A program made the position numbers and the translations under genes. 64,000 bases of DNA from contig JAFGEQ010000023.1 of the NCBI GenBank assembly GCA_016931515.1, forward strand, positions 59,066 through 123,065, in the 5' to 3' direction. The DNA comes from a candidate division CSSED10-310 bacterium. GTDB lineage: Bacteria; CSSED10-310. The notes below the pieces were generated by a model, which saw only the letters and a program-made list of their open reading frames with translations, had not been told where the DNA came from and searched no databases. Positions 8,193-18,587 of this stretch are shown in pieces. Every line of letters starts with the position of its first letter. The first letter of the stretch is position 1.

Positions 8193-10628
8193 TCAGTTCG
8201 CTGTCTCTTCAGGTTTCCAGGCAAGAGCCAGTTTAATCAACGTGATATCCGATTTCCTTGGTCGTACCGGAACGGTCTCGATGTTTGGCTCTTCGAGTTG
8301 CCCGGACAGCAATTCCCTATCCCTGGCAAACGCTGCATCCAGTTCAGCCATCTCCTGCTGAATGCCCCTCAAGGTCGCCTCCGTATGGGCGACATCTTCT
8401 TTCTTGCCCGCAATCCGTCCCGCACTTCGCATGGCTGTTGATGCCCGGCTCACCGTGCCGACGCTGGCTGCCTTCCGGCCGAACAGAGCACCGAGAATCG
8501 TTGTCCCAACACTCAAGGCAGTGCTCAATTTATGCTGGCTGATTTGAGCTTTGTGTTGCTCCAGCCGATGCGCCGTCGTTCGATATTTTTCCTGCAATCG
8601 CGACAACTGCGATTCATATTTCGATTTCAGTTTGTCGATCAACAGGTCCCGCTTTTCCCTCGCCATAAGCGATACCCGGGCCCGAAAATCGCCGTCCGAT
8701 TCTTCGGCTTCCGAATACAGTTTGTATTCCGGGCATGTCAGTAAATTCAATGTCACATCCTGGTAAAGGTACGTTTCGAGACTCTTGCCCCATGATCGGA
8801 TTACTTTCGGATTTGACGCAGCCGCGGGAAGCTCTGCAAAGGGAACGCCATCCATCGGTGCACGATCCTCTGCAAGCTCCCGACCATCAACCGTTACGTC
8901 AGCCTCGCGCCATAGGCCATCACTTCCATCATTTGCAATGGATGCCAATAACAAGCGTGTCTGCCAGACATCGACCCGAGCACCGGATTGCACAAAATGT
9001 AAACGGCACACAGCGACAATACGGGGGCGGTACACAAGTTTTTGAGGGTTCATCCATCCTGAGGGTTTGAGGAACATTTCGGGAAGGTCCGGTGAAACAA
9101 CCGGCTTTGCCAGGCGTGCGGTCACCGGTGCCGATTGGATGTCGCGCATATCGCCATTCAAGGAATCTGTCCCGGATTGTTTGGTGACAGGCAGTCCTGT
9201 CTTCACCGGAGCAGCCGCCGACGTATCGGTGGAAATCAGTGTATCGATCTGCCGGAGAGTCATAGGTCCCCGGAGATAGGTTAATGCCCACCGTGTCTGG
9301 AACAGCACCGGCTCCTGATCATGCACATTGCGCATCAGGAATACCCTGTTGCCGAGATTTGATAACAAGGCATCCATATCAACTCCGGAAAAAACCTGGC
9401 TGCCGCCGACGCTTTCCAGGCCTTCCATTATTCGCGCTTTGTCCCTTTCCGTCTGAAGACGGCCGATGAACCATGTGCCGGTATTGGACAATCCCTTGTA
9501 ATCCAGATCCACCGGATTCTGGGTGGCGAGGACAATTCCAAGACCAAACGCCCGGGCCTGTTTCAGCAGCGTCAGCATCGGCGCTTTGGAGGGTGGATTC
9601 GATGTGGACGGGAAATACCCGAATATCTCATCCATATACAAAATAGCCCGCAAGCTGGATGTTCCGGGCTGGCTTCGCATCCAGCTCAATGTTTCATTGA
9701 GCAGCAGAGTGACGAAAAACATCCGTTCGGGATCAGATAAATGGGCAATGGATAAAATGGATAGTCTGGGTTTGCCGGAGGGTGAATACAGGAGCCGTTG
9801 AATATCCAGGGGATCGCCAGTCATCCATGCCGCGAATCCCGGTGATGCCAGCAAATTATTCATCCGCATTGCCAGAACAAGCCGGTCCCTGGCAGGAAAA
9901 AACGTTTCGATATCGAAGACACCGACACGGTCGAATGGTGGTTTCTGAATGGACTGGATCAGGTCCGGCAATTCCAGATTCAATCCTTTCTGCCAGTTGC
10001 TGTCCAGTATAGATGACAACAGAATGTGCTCCCGGCTCCCGATCGGATCCGCATCAATTCCAATCAATCCCAGCAGACCCGAGACGGCTGACATGATCCG
10101 TTCCCGCATTGCGGATGAATCCGATCGCAGCTCAGGTTTCGGAGCATCGAGGCTTCGAAGAACCATCAGCGGCCGGCCTGTCGTTGAGCCCGGCGTATAG
10201 ATCGCCATTTCCGCTGATTCCTTCATCTGGGAAATCCGGTCCGGTTCCTGATCCCATGATTCGAGTCCCTTTTTCCAGGTTTCCGCAACCCGTTTCGCAT
10301 GTTCCTGGAGACTTAAGCCTTTCCGTGCTGCTTCCTGTGGATCAATCCATGGTTCAAAATCTCCCGGTGCGAGGTCAGGAAACGCGAGCATCATGTTACC
10401 GAGATCTCCTTTCGGATCGATGATGATCGCCGGAATGCCATCGATGGCGGCTTCTTCCAATAATGAGACACACAGTCCTGTTTTACCGCTGCCTGTCATA
10501 CCGACACAGACGGCATGCGTCGTTAAATCTCTGGCGTCATACAGTAGATACTCCGGTTTTGTGTCACCGGAATTCCTGTCAACAACGCGTCCCAGATAAA
10601 ATGCTCCAAGTTGTTCATAATTCTGCAT
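8193..10628 (-). CDS. HerA/VirB4-like P-loop ATPase (DUF87-type)
   Basis: About 811 residues. The N-terminal half is a RecA-like ATPase of the HerA/FtsK superfamily with Walker A GMTGSGKTG (~44), IIIDPKGDLGN (~72) and a Walker B-like ILYMDEIFGYFP (~335), then LATQNPVDLDYK, a sensor-like motif typical of HerA-type translocases. The C-terminal third is a charged coiled coil (~660-790) with a short glycine/alanine-rich stretch. No membrane anchor is clear. Family members pump DNA or act as membrane-linked motors, but the role of this subfamily is unknown. No NurA nuclease lies next to it. The ATG at 10628 is preferred (GGAGG nine bases upstream); a GTG at 10634 is possible. Confidence 0.7.
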   Translation of the reverse strand: MQNYEQLGAFYLGRVVDRNSGDTKPEYLLYDARDLTTHAVCVGMTGSGKTGLCVSLLEEAAIDGIPAIIIDPKGDLGNMMLAFPDLAPGDFEPWIDPQEAARKGLSLQEHAKRVAETWKKGLESWDQEPDRISQMKESAEMAIYTPGSTTGRPLMVLRSLDAPKPELRSDSSAMRERIMSAVSGLLGLIGIDADPIGSREHILLSSILDSNWQKGLNLELPDLIQSIQKPPFDRVGVFDIETFFPARDRLVLAMRMNNLLASPGFAAWMTGDPLDIQRLLYSPSGKPRLSILSIAHLSDPERMFFVTLLLNETLSWMRSQPGTSSLRAILYMDEIFGYFPSTSNPPSKAPMLTLLKQARAFGLGIVLATQNPVDLDYKGLSNTGTWFIGRLQTERDKARIMEGLESVGGSQVFSGVDMDALLSNLGNRVFLMRNVHDQEPVLFQTRWALTYLRGPMTLRQIDTLISTDTSAAAPVKTGLPVTKQSGTDSLNGDMRDIQSAPVTARLAKPVVSPDLPEMFLKPSGWMNPQKLVYRPRIVAVCRLHFVQSGARVDVWQTRLLLASIANDGSDGLWREADVTVDGRELAEDRAPMDGVPFAELPAAASNPKVIRSWGKSLETYLYQDVTLNLLTCPEYKLYSEAEESDGDFRARVSLMAREKRDLLIDKLKSKYESQLSRLQEKYRTTAHRLEQHKAQISQHKLSTALSVGTTILGALFGRKAASVGTVSRASTAMRSAGRIAGKKEDVAHTEATLRGIQQEMAELDAAFARDRELLSGQLEEPNIETVPVRPRKSDITLIKLALAWKPEETAN

Positions 10629-10694
10629 GCTCACGAACCTCCTATCCTATGTTTCATATTCAGAATATGTCGATGTGGAGCCAAGATCAATGTC

Positions 10695-10710
10695 GGATAA
10701 CGAGTTATCC
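10695..10710. promoter_or_regulatory. Perfect 7+2+7 inverted repeat upstream of the HerA-like gene
   Basis: GGATAAC-GA-GTTATCC is a perfect 16-bp dyad about 70 bp upstream of the HerA-like start, in the 183-bp gap after the PiT gene. It has operator-like geometry. No T run follows, so it is not a terminator. Nothing else is recognisable in this gap. Confidence 0.35.
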
Positions 10711-10811
10711 ATCACTCAAACATGTTGTCTCGCATTTAACTTACTTGCTTTATGAATAATGGAGGCGGCTGCAACTCTTGAACATCAATTTATTTCTGCT
10801 GGAGAAAAAAA

Positions 10812-13073
10812 TTACTCAACATCCGGATCTTCGGATATATCGATGTTTTTAAATGATTTTTTAAATATTTCCAGGAGCCGGAGATTTTGCTTGGAAATCA
10901 TAAGAATATTTCCCATGATGGCGAAAAAGAGAATGCTCAAACGGGTTTTTGATGCTCCGGAACTGATTCGCTGAGTCTGACGTTCGTTGAGTTGACGGGC
11001 GAGTTCCCGAAGCTCCGCATCTTTTTCAAACTGATGATCATACAGCAACTCGCTTTTATTCTTAAACGCCAGTTCCACATCCTGCAGTACATCATGGATC
11101 AGCGTTTTGACTCGTCTCAGATCTTCGACCTGTTCGGGCAGCAATCCTTTATGCTGGTTACTGACATGTTTATGGGCACGCGCAATTATATCCCGGTGAC
11201 CGTCAGTCAACTTCTGTAAACATCGAACGGTTTGACTGTATTGATAACTGTTCAAAGCGGACTCCATCTGTAGAAGCCGGAGTGCTTTAAAGATGTTGGC
11301 GATTATGACATTCGCCCACGTTTGATATCTGCGGACTTTTCGCCTCTCCTCATTGAGATCCCATTCCTGCTGAGTGAACAGGGCATCCAGGGTGTTATCC
11401 AGTGAATGCCTGATTTCAAACAACAGATACCCCATCTGCACGAATGTCGTGGGAACAATCTCCTTCACGTTCGAGACATGTCGCAGATTGAACACCCGGG
11501 TTTCTTCGATGGCACTTTCTCTCTTCGCATGATGGCGATGATTTCTCCAAAGTACAAAAGCCCCGAGCAGAAGAATAACAAGCAAGCCGGTGATCTTTAA
11601 GTGAAATAGAATGGTAGCGAATGTAAACGCAAATGTTGATGCCAGGAGAGCCGTCAGAAACCATCCGCCAATGACGGTGAGAACACCGGTGATACGATAG
11701 ACCGCACTCTCGCGGCCCCAGGCCCGGTCGGCAAACGAGGATCCCATGGCGACCATAAATGTTACGTATGTCGTGGACAGAGGCAGTTTGTTGGATGTTG
11801 CGTAAGAAATCACAGCACTGGCGACCATCAGATTGACGGATGCACGAAGAAGATCGAAGGAGCCTTGCTTGTCGGGATCGGACATGTGATCCAGTTTCGG
11901 ATCGAATCTGTGAGCGACATATCGGGTCAGAGGGCTGGGTAGAATGGCTTTGACGGTACCATAAAAACTGATGAACATTCGAACAATCGTGCGAGCCAGG
12001 AACATCGAATCCGTTTGCTCGTAACTCTCCGACTGGCTGCTCAGACTGATTTCCGTGCGAGATACCGTCCGGGCTTTTCTGGACAGCCAGAGTGTGATGA
12101 CCATAACCGCACCGGCACCCAGCAGGATATACCAATCCGTCTGGACGGCGCTTCCGAGTTGTTCCATACCGGCGAGCATTGGATCCGGTGTCAATCGGGC
12201 GAGTTTGATGGCTTGAAAACCCGCCAGGGGGACACCGATAAAATTGACCAGATCGTTCGCGGCAAACGACATGGCAATTGCAAACGTGCCGACCAGCACG
12301 ATCAATTTGAAAATATTGATTTTAAAGATAACCAGAATCTGAAGAATGACTGCGGAAATCCCGAACAGCATCAACAGGATAGTCATGGTGTGCGTTTTTA
12401 TCCATTCAATACTCTCAGGTGTGATAAACACCGATCCCGAAGCACCCTTAATCAGAATGAAATACGTTATTAAACTCAGGGCAACGCCACCCCAAAGCGC
12501 TCCATACCGCATCAAACGGGTTCGGTAATCGAAGGTGAATAACGTTCGACTGAAAAACTGAATGACTGACCCACAGATAAATGCGACAATGATCGACAAC
12601 AGAATCCCGAAAATCATCGTCATCGCTTTGCTGGTATTGATGTATTGACCCAGCATCAACAGGCTGGATCCCTGTTGACGGATCTTCCATAACGAAACAG
12701 CGACGGCCGAGCCGAGAAGTTCGAACACAACGGAAACGGTTGTGGATGTCGGCAGGCCGAATGTATTGAACAGGTCCAGGAGAATGATGTCTGAGATCAT
12801 GACGGCGAGAAACAAAATCAGAAGTTCCGGCATGATAAAATATTGTGGATGAAAAACACCTTTTCGGGCGATTTCCATCATGCCGCTGCTGAATGTAACG
12901 CCCATTAGAATACCCAGACTCGCAACGAGCATTATAACATATCGCGGCGCTGCTTTTGAGCCGATCGACGAGTTTAAAAAATTAACAGCATCGTTGCTGA
13001 CTCCGACAGTCAAATCAAAGATAGCGAAGGTAAACAACAGGCCGGCAGCGATAGTGATGATTTCAGGTCCCAT
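10812..13073 (-). CDS. PiT-family inorganic phosphate transporter with PhoU-like C-terminal domain
   Basis: A 753-residue inner-membrane protein with about a dozen hydrophobic helices. The two inverted PiT signature regions are visible: VGVSNDAVNFLNSSIGSKAA (~23-42) and AANDLVNFIGVPLAGF (~270), plus SNKLPLSTTYVTFMV. PiT proteins move phosphate with protons or sodium. After ~residue 520 the protein continues with ~210 residues of soluble, helical, charged sequence resembling PhoU/DUF47 regulators, ending in a hydrophobic LSILFFAIMGNILMI helix. Typical bacterial PiT proteins have about 500 residues, so the tail is an extension. The ATG follows a GGGAGA site. A phosphate role fits the PhoBR pair upstream. 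Confidence 0.85.
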   Translation of the reverse strand: MGPEIITIAAGLLFTFAIFDLTVGVSNDAVNFLNSSIGSKAAPRYVIMLVASLGILMGVTFSSGMMEIARKGVFHPQYFIMPELLILFLAVMISDIILLDLFNTFGLPTSTTVSVVFELLGSAVAVSLWKIRQQGSSLLMLGQYINTSKAMTMIFGILLSIIVAFICGSVIQFFSRTLFTFDYRTRLMRYGALWGGVALSLITYFILIKGASGSVFITPESIEWIKTHTMTILLMLFGISAVILQILVIFKINIFKLIVLVGTFAIAMSFAANDLVNFIGVPLAGFQAIKLARLTPDPMLAGMEQLGSAVQTDWYILLGAGAVMVITLWLSRKARTVSRTEISLSSQSESYEQTDSMFLARTIVRMFISFYGTVKAILPSPLTRYVAHRFDPKLDHMSDPDKQGSFDLLRASVNLMVASAVISYATSNKLPLSTTYVTFMVAMGSSFADRAWGRESAVYRITGVLTVIGGWFLTALLASTFAFTFATILFHLKITGLLVILLLGAFVLWRNHRHHAKRESAIEETRVFNLRHVSNVKEIVPTTFVQMGYLLFEIRHSLDNTLDALFTQQEWDLNEERRKVRRYQTWANVIIANIFKALRLLQMESALNSYQYSQTVRCLQKLTDGHRDIIARAHKHVSNQHKGLLPEQVEDLRRVKTLIHDVLQDVELAFKNKSELLYDHQFEKDAELRELARQLNERQTQRISSGASKTRLSILFFAIMGNILMISKQNLRLLEIFKKSFKNIDISEDPDVE

Positions 13074-13178
13074 GGAATCTCCCTGGAATAATATAATTCC
13101 GTGAGCTTTTTATCATGATTCGATTAAAATGGAAACGCCTTCATGAACTGAATTTTCTTTGATAGGATCGACCTGTCA

Positions 13179-16100
13179 CTATCCTGCGAACATTGTTAAT
13201 CGCGCGCTGACAAGCTTCGATATTCCGGGATTCTCCATCGTCACGCCATAGAGAATATCCGCAACCTCCATCGTCACACTGTTGTGAGTGATCATCACCA
13301 CCTGGGTTACTTCGGCGAGTGTTTTCAGGAAACGCGTGAATCTCACGACATTGTGATCGTCCAGAGGTGCGTCCACTTCGTCCAGAAACAGCAGCGGCGA
13401 CGGCTTGTACCGAAACCCGGCCAATAGCAGCGCCAGGGCTGCCAGGGCTTTCTCACCGCCTGACAACAGATCGATCGTTCGCGCCCGTTTTCCGGGAGGC
13501 CGGCAGATAATGTCCACACCGGTCTCCAGTGGATCGTTCGGGTCGATGAGTTCCAGTGACGCCTCTCCTCCATCGAACAGACCCTGAAAGATCCGGCTGA
13601 AATGGTCGTTCACCGCTGTAAACGCCTCCGTAAACCGAAGCTTGCTTGCCCGATTGATCTGTTGAATTGTATTCCGGAGAGAGGCGATGGCACTATCGAG
13701 ATCCTGGAGCTGCTCATCCAGGAACCGGCTGCGTTCCACCAGTTCACGATGCTCATGTTCTGCAGCGAGATTGACATCTGAGAACAGATTAAGGCTTTCC
13801 TGCAACACATCCGCCTGTTTTTTCCAATCATCGATTTCCGCATCATCCGGCACTCTACCCAGCACGTCCGCCTCTTCCGACGGATCGCATTCCGCTTCCT
13901 CGATCAATGCCTGGAGTGCTGAATTCAACGAAGCCTTTTCAACTCTGATATCCGCCATATCACGTTCCATTTGGCGATCAACCCGTTCCAGTTCCGTGAC
14001 TTCCGCAGCGATTTCCTCCTCGGCTCGTTTCACCTGAACCAGACGGGCTTTCAATGTTTCAAGCCGGTTCTTCCTGATGGGAGAATCCTCAATCAGACGT
14101 TTCAACTCAACCAGCAATTCATTTTTTTTCGTTGAACCATCCTCCAGAAGTCCGCGTTTTTTCAAAATCTGCTCCCGATAATGATCTGACAGCTCCTGAA
14201 GGCGACGGATTTCATCCGACAAGCCGGTTCTTTCCTTCTCAGTGAATTCAATCCGGTCCTGCGTCGATCGTACCTGCATCCGGTATTCTGTCAGCCGAGT
14301 TTGCAGACCGGTCATTTCCACGCTTGTCGTTTCAAGCTGCTTTTCCAGTTCATCAATCGTATCCGAACCCCCGCTCTGGCTTTCCCTTTCATCCACCTTT
14401 GCCGTCAGACCGGAGTGTTCCAGCGACAACTGCTCAATCTCTTTCTGGACAGATAATCGCTCGCTATGGACTCCGTTACGCTGCTCGACAACCTGTTCGA
14501 CCCGTCCACGACGATGTTCCAGATCCCGTCTGAAAACCGCAAGGTTTCTCTCCATGTCCGTCAACTGTGTCTGTTTTGATGAAACATCGGCGTCGGCACT
14601 CCGCCACTCACGCTCGAATGCCCTGTATTCATCCCCGATCCGGCTGTGAGATGTTTGCAATTTTTCAGCACGGATCTCCAGATGGCGAACCTCCGTCCGC
14701 CGCTGTCGATACGCCAGCCGGTTATCCGGAGCTCGCCCGATAGTACGAGCGCCACCCGGTTCCCAACGCATTCCGCAGGGAGACACGAACACCGCATGTG
14801 GATACTCCCTTGCCGACAGGGCAGCGGTCTCGGCATCGGGCGCAAGGAACACACCTGCCAGGAGCCGATCAAACATACCTGCCAGCTGGAGTTCGGAATT
14901 AACGAGAGAGCGAACGGGCACGATTCCGGATACATTCACGGGAATCCGATCATCCTGTCGAGGACCGGCTTCCGGGATACGAACGGTAACCCGACCCAGC
15001 TTTTCGTCTGTCAGAAAGGAACAAACGTCATTCATTTCAGGTGATCCAAGTGCAACGATGTCCTGCAGATAGGGATAGAGGGCTATCGCTACAACCTGTT
15101 CACTATCCGAGTCTGTATCGTACAGGTCGGCAACCGTTCCGTAAATGACCTGCCGAGACGTCCCGTTACCAGCGTTAAACCTGTCGAGAACGGCCTTGAC
15201 ACCGGAGTCAAGACCGTCGCCCGCAGCAAGAATTTCCCTTAATGATTTCAGGCGCGAATCGACTGACATCTTCTCCGAATCGATCACGCGTAATCGCTCG
15301 CCGGCGTCCTGGCGGAGGTGATCAATATCAGATCGTCGTTTGCGGGCATCATCCAGTTCAGCCTTCAAACCGGATAGCAGAACCTCCTGATCGGCAATTG
15401 TTACTTCAACGTCTCTGCAGAGTTGTTGAGATGTTGTTTCCTCGGTATTAATCCGGAGAATTTCCGCGTCGAGATCGTTGATTCGCCTGGCCAGGTGACT
15501 TCGTCGCTCTGCAATGGATGTCAGACGGTTTTTCAGTGCCGCCATTTCCGTTATTTCCCGTAAGCGACGTGATCTGGCTTCAGAGAGTGTGTTCCGCAGA
15601 CGCTTCAGCGTGCTGTCCATCTTTCGAGTCTGCTCTTCCTGAAAAGCCGATTCTTCGATCAGAACCGCCAGTCGGGTTTTCAAATTGGCCGACTCTTCAT
15701 CCAGGAGATGACCCCGTTTGTCCAGGTCGCTGTTCTTCCGTTCCAGGGCATCCGCCTCTCCGGCATCATGCTCGATCTCTTTCTCGATTTCGTGATACCG
15801 CTCGTCCTGATCCCGGATCCTGCTCTCGATGTAGTCGATCCGTCTTTCGAGCTGATCGATCTCATCGGCCGCGTTCCGCAAAATGTCCTGAGCGGTGTCC
15901 ACCTGCTTGCGGCTTTCAGTCAGCGCCACAGATTGCAGGCCGAGTCGGGCTGCGTTACGAGCAATATGATTCTCCAGAATTTCCGCACGTTCATCCTGTT
16001 GCCTGAGCCGGTCCTGCAACCGGGCATATCTCCCGCCTGCAAGTACGCGCGTCATGTCATCCCGTTCCTTCTTGATCGTTCGGTATTTAATGGCTTTCCG

Positions 16101-16796
16101 CGCTTGTCGGGCCAGAGATATTCTGCGTGTATTGACTTCAGTCACAACATCCTTAACCCGGGCCAGGTTGGTTTCCGTCGATGCCAGCTTCGACAGCGCC
16201 TCTTTTTTTCGAACCTTGTATTTCTCTATGCCTGCTATCTGCTCCAGAAACGTACGCCGCTCGTCCGGACGGGCTGTAACAAGAGCATCCACACGCCCCT
16301 GCTCGATCAGAGCATAAGCGCCTCTACCGATCCCGGTATCCAGGAAAAGATCTGTAATATCTTTCAATCGGCATGGCACACGGTTGATTTGGTACTCACT
16401 CTCACCGCTTCGATACAGTCTGCGGGTAATTTCAATTTCCTCGTAAGCCAGCGGCAGTGTGCCGGCGGGACAGTCGATAACCAGTGTGATCTCCGTCATT
16501 CCCACCGGTTTACGATTCGCCGATCCGTTGAAAATAATGTCCGCCATTGCCCGAGCGCGCAGTTGTGATGGGCCCTGTTCGCCCAACACCCACCGCAATG
16601 CGTCAAGTATATTTGATTTGCCGCAACCGTTTGGACCGACTATGGCGCAGATATTCTCATTGAACACCAATTCCGTGGTATCCGGAAACGACTTGAAACC
16701 CTGTAAAATGAGTTTTTTGAAACGGATCGTCCGGTGCCTGTCTGATGTCCCGTCAACAGCGGAAATATCCAGGTTATCCTGTTCAATGGCTTCCAA
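13179..16796 (-). CDS. smc: Chromosome segregation protein SMC
   Basis: A 1205-residue structural-maintenance-of-chromosomes ATPase. The N-terminal head has Walker A GPNGCGKS (54-61). Two long coiled coils (~170-500 and ~680-1010) flank a hinge (~520-660). The C-terminal head has the ABC signature LSGGEKALAALALL, Walker B LLFLDEVDAPLDD and an H-loop region MITHNS. Length matches bacterial SMC (~1150-1200). SMC dimers with ScpA/ScpB compact and segregate the chromosome; no scpAB genes are in the window. Translation probably starts at the TTG at 16796, which has a GGAG seven bases upstream. Confidence 0.95.
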   Translation of the reverse strand: MEAIEQDNLDISAVDGTSDRHRTIRFKKLILQGFKSFPDTTELVFNENICAIVGPNGCGKSNILDALRWVLGEQGPSQLRARAMADIIFNGSANRKPVGMTEITLVIDCPAGTLPLAYEEIEITRRLYRSGESEYQINRVPCRLKDITDLFLDTGIGRGAYALIEQGRVDALVTARPDERRTFLEQIAGIEKYKVRKKEALSKLASTETNLARVKDVVTEVNTRRISLARQARKAIKYRTIKKERDDMTRVLAGGRYARLQDRLRQQDERAEILENHIARNAARLGLQSVALTESRKQVDTAQDILRNAADEIDQLERRIDYIESRIRDQDERYHEIEKEIEHDAGEADALERKNSDLDKRGHLLDEESANLKTRLAVLIEESAFQEEQTRKMDSTLKRLRNTLSEARSRRLREITEMAALKNRLTSIAERRSHLARRINDLDAEILRINTEETTSQQLCRDVEVTIADQEVLLSGLKAELDDARKRRSDIDHLRQDAGERLRVIDSEKMSVDSRLKSLREILAAGDGLDSGVKAVLDRFNAGNGTSRQVIYGTVADLYDTDSDSEQVVAIALYPYLQDIVALGSPEMNDVCSFLTDEKLGRVTVRIPEAGPRQDDRIPVNVSGIVPVRSLVNSELQLAGMFDRLLAGVFLAPDAETAALSAREYPHAVFVSPCGMRWEPGGARTIGRAPDNRLAYRQRRTEVRHLEIRAEKLQTSHSRIGDEYRAFEREWRSADADVSSKQTQLTDMERNLAVFRRDLEHRRGRVEQVVEQRNGVHSERLSVQKEIEQLSLEHSGLTAKVDERESQSGGSDTIDELEKQLETTSVEMTGLQTRLTEYRMQVRSTQDRIEFTEKERTGLSDEIRRLQELSDHYREQILKKRGLLEDGSTKKNELLVELKRLIEDSPIRKNRLETLKARLVQVKRAEEEIAAEVTELERVDRQMERDMADIRVEKASLNSALQALIEEAECDPSEEADVLGRVPDDAEIDDWKKQADVLQESLNLFSDVNLAAEHEHRELVERSRFLDEQLQDLDSAIASLRNTIQQINRASKLRFTEAFTAVNDHFSRIFQGLFDGGEASLELIDPNDPLETGVDIICRPPGKRARTIDLLSGGEKALAALALLLAGFRYKPSPLLFLDEVDAPLDDHNVVRFTRFLKTLAEVTQVVMITHNSVTMEVADILYGVTMENPGISKLVSARLTMFAG

Positions 16797-16917
16797 TCAA
16801 AATCTCCAACCATTTCCATGAGAAGAATACGATTGGACCATATCAGATCAACGGCATGCAGACAACTGCTTCATAGGTAAAAACTGCCATCAGATGCGGT
16901 ATGACGCCGAACAGCCA

Positions 16918-18585
16918 CTAAATATTGTTGGACTCCTGAGTCAATCGATTCAGTATGTCCGCCCAGGATTCTCCCACAGCATTTTGGATGCATGCATATG
17001 ATCCGGGTTGCAACTGTCTGAGCTGCCTGAGCATACGTTTGAGACGGCGCAGACATCGGGCAGCTCCGCGACGATCTCCAAGTGTCCGGAATACTTCAAC
17101 CAGGAGGCTTTCGTTTTCAAGATCAAAGATTGAGGGAGTATTGATTGGTTTGGATTTCCTGGAGGCGCTGGATCTTGAAATCAACTGCGCCAGGTCGGAT
17201 GAGCGGTTGTCTCGAAGGGCAATAAATATCTGTTCCAGAATTGCCGCATCCAGCAACAACATCTCCTTGCACTCTAATGCGATGCTCTCCGCACGGCCGG
17301 CATGATCCCGAGCCTCCGAAAATCGATGATTCAGCCGTTGAATCCGCGCCATCAAAATATGGAGTTGGCATAACAGGGCGTCCCGCTCTGAATACTCTGT
17401 CAGGGCGGAGACCAGGATCTTCTCCGCTGAATCGAGATGACCATTCTCATAGTCGGACAGCACGATATTTCTCTTAACCTGGACGGTATCTTTCAGAAAA
17501 TAGCCGTTTTGGAAAAAGAGCATTGCTTTATTCCACTGCGTCGATGCCTTCTCGGTCTGCCCTGTTACAGCCAGGAAGGTACCTAGATTGGCATGTAGCT
17601 GCCCTTTCAGATGAACATTTGTGCTCAGGTGAAGCAGATCCAGCGCTTCCCGGCATTTCTTTTCCGCTGAATCGACTGCACCGCGGCTGAAGTCGATAAC
17701 AGACAGATTCATCAGATCTCTGGCCGGATAGTCGGGTAATCCGAGAGTCAGAGATATCGTCATTGCCTGTTCCAGGTAGTTACGGCATCCGGAGAGATTT
17801 CCCCGGGAGTATTCAATATTACCGAGATTCCGTAGAAGCACCGCCTGTTCGCGCGGATCGACGGTCTGATGTCCGAGTGACTCCAGGAACAGATATTCCG
17901 CTGCATCCAGATCACCCTCATAGTATTTCAGTTCACCCAGAAATCGCTGAGTTTGAAGGTCATCGGAAGTATTCAGTGCCCAGTGAAGGACGACAGACAG
18001 GCTCAGCGATGCTTCTGCATTTTGCGTATCACCGTGAATCTGGAAAATCAGTCCTCGCGATACATAGGCCTCCGCCTGCAATCGGATGACATCCTTCAGG
18101 AAACGTGTGCACGGATGCTGCAGAACCTGGGTTAAAAGAGCTGCCCGGCGCTTTTCCAGCTGAATCCATTCCCGCCCTGCACGGATTCGGTTTCGGGATT
18201 GAAGAAATGTCCGCGTTTGGGTGAGGAAGGAATGGATGATTGAAAGCAATTGCATCGTTTTCTCGCCTGATTCACGGGCTGAATCCCCGCAGATCGCCTC
18301 CATGTCCCGGATAACGTTCTTCACAGTCGGAAACGTCGCCGGCATTGATCCGGCGGCACTATTGAGTTCTTCTATGAAAACGGCGGGATCCACCGCACCT
18401 CTTTTGCCGGTCATCTCAAGACGCTGAAGTTCCCGAAGAAGCATCAACTCATTCCGGCAGCGCGAGCAGGATTGCAAATGCCGTTCGACACCTTTCGATA
18501 AAACCGGCGAAAGATCACCCTTAAGATATGGGAAGAGCCATTCACGGATTTCTTCGCACCTGTCCATTACTTTTTTATGTGCCAT
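16918..18585 (-). CDS. Zinc-finger (anti-sigma-like) protein with TPR repeats, no membrane anchor
   Basis: A 555-residue protein. Residues ~8-50 form a zf-HC2/ZAS-type domain with the HxxxCxxC signature (HLQSCSRC). A run of tetratricopeptide-like helical repeats (~150-470) follows, for example LLRNLGNIEYSRGNLSGCRNYLEQA. No transmembrane helix is evident, unlike most ZAS anti-sigma factors. Its start lies 2 bp after the end of the sigma-factor gene, so the two are almost certainly co-translated. The likely role is control of that sigma factor, with the TPR part sensing a protein or peptide. That role is inferred from the fusion and from gene order. Confidence 0.7.
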   Translation of the reverse strand: MAHKKVMDRCEEIREWLFPYLKGDLSPVLSKGVERHLQSCSRCRNELMLLRELQRLEMTGKRGAVDPAVFIEELNSAAGSMPATFPTVKNVIRDMEAICGDSARESGEKTMQLLSIIHSFLTQTRTFLQSRNRIRAGREWIQLEKRRAALLTQVLQHPCTRFLKDVIRLQAEAYVSRGLIFQIHGDTQNAEASLSLSVVLHWALNTSDDLQTQRFLGELKYYEGDLDAAEYLFLESLGHQTVDPREQAVLLRNLGNIEYSRGNLSGCRNYLEQAMTISLTLGLPDYPARDLMNLSVIDFSRGAVDSAEKKCREALDLLHLSTNVHLKGQLHANLGTFLAVTGQTEKASTQWNKAMLFFQNGYFLKDTVQVKRNIVLSDYENGHLDSAEKILVSALTEYSERDALLCQLHILMARIQRLNHRFSEARDHAGRAESIALECKEMLLLDAAILEQIFIALRDNRSSDLAQLISRSSASRKSKPINTPSIFDLENESLLVEVFRTLGDRRGAARCLRRLKRMLRQLRQLQPGSYACIQNAVGESWADILNRLTQESNNI

Positions 18586-18587
18586 GG

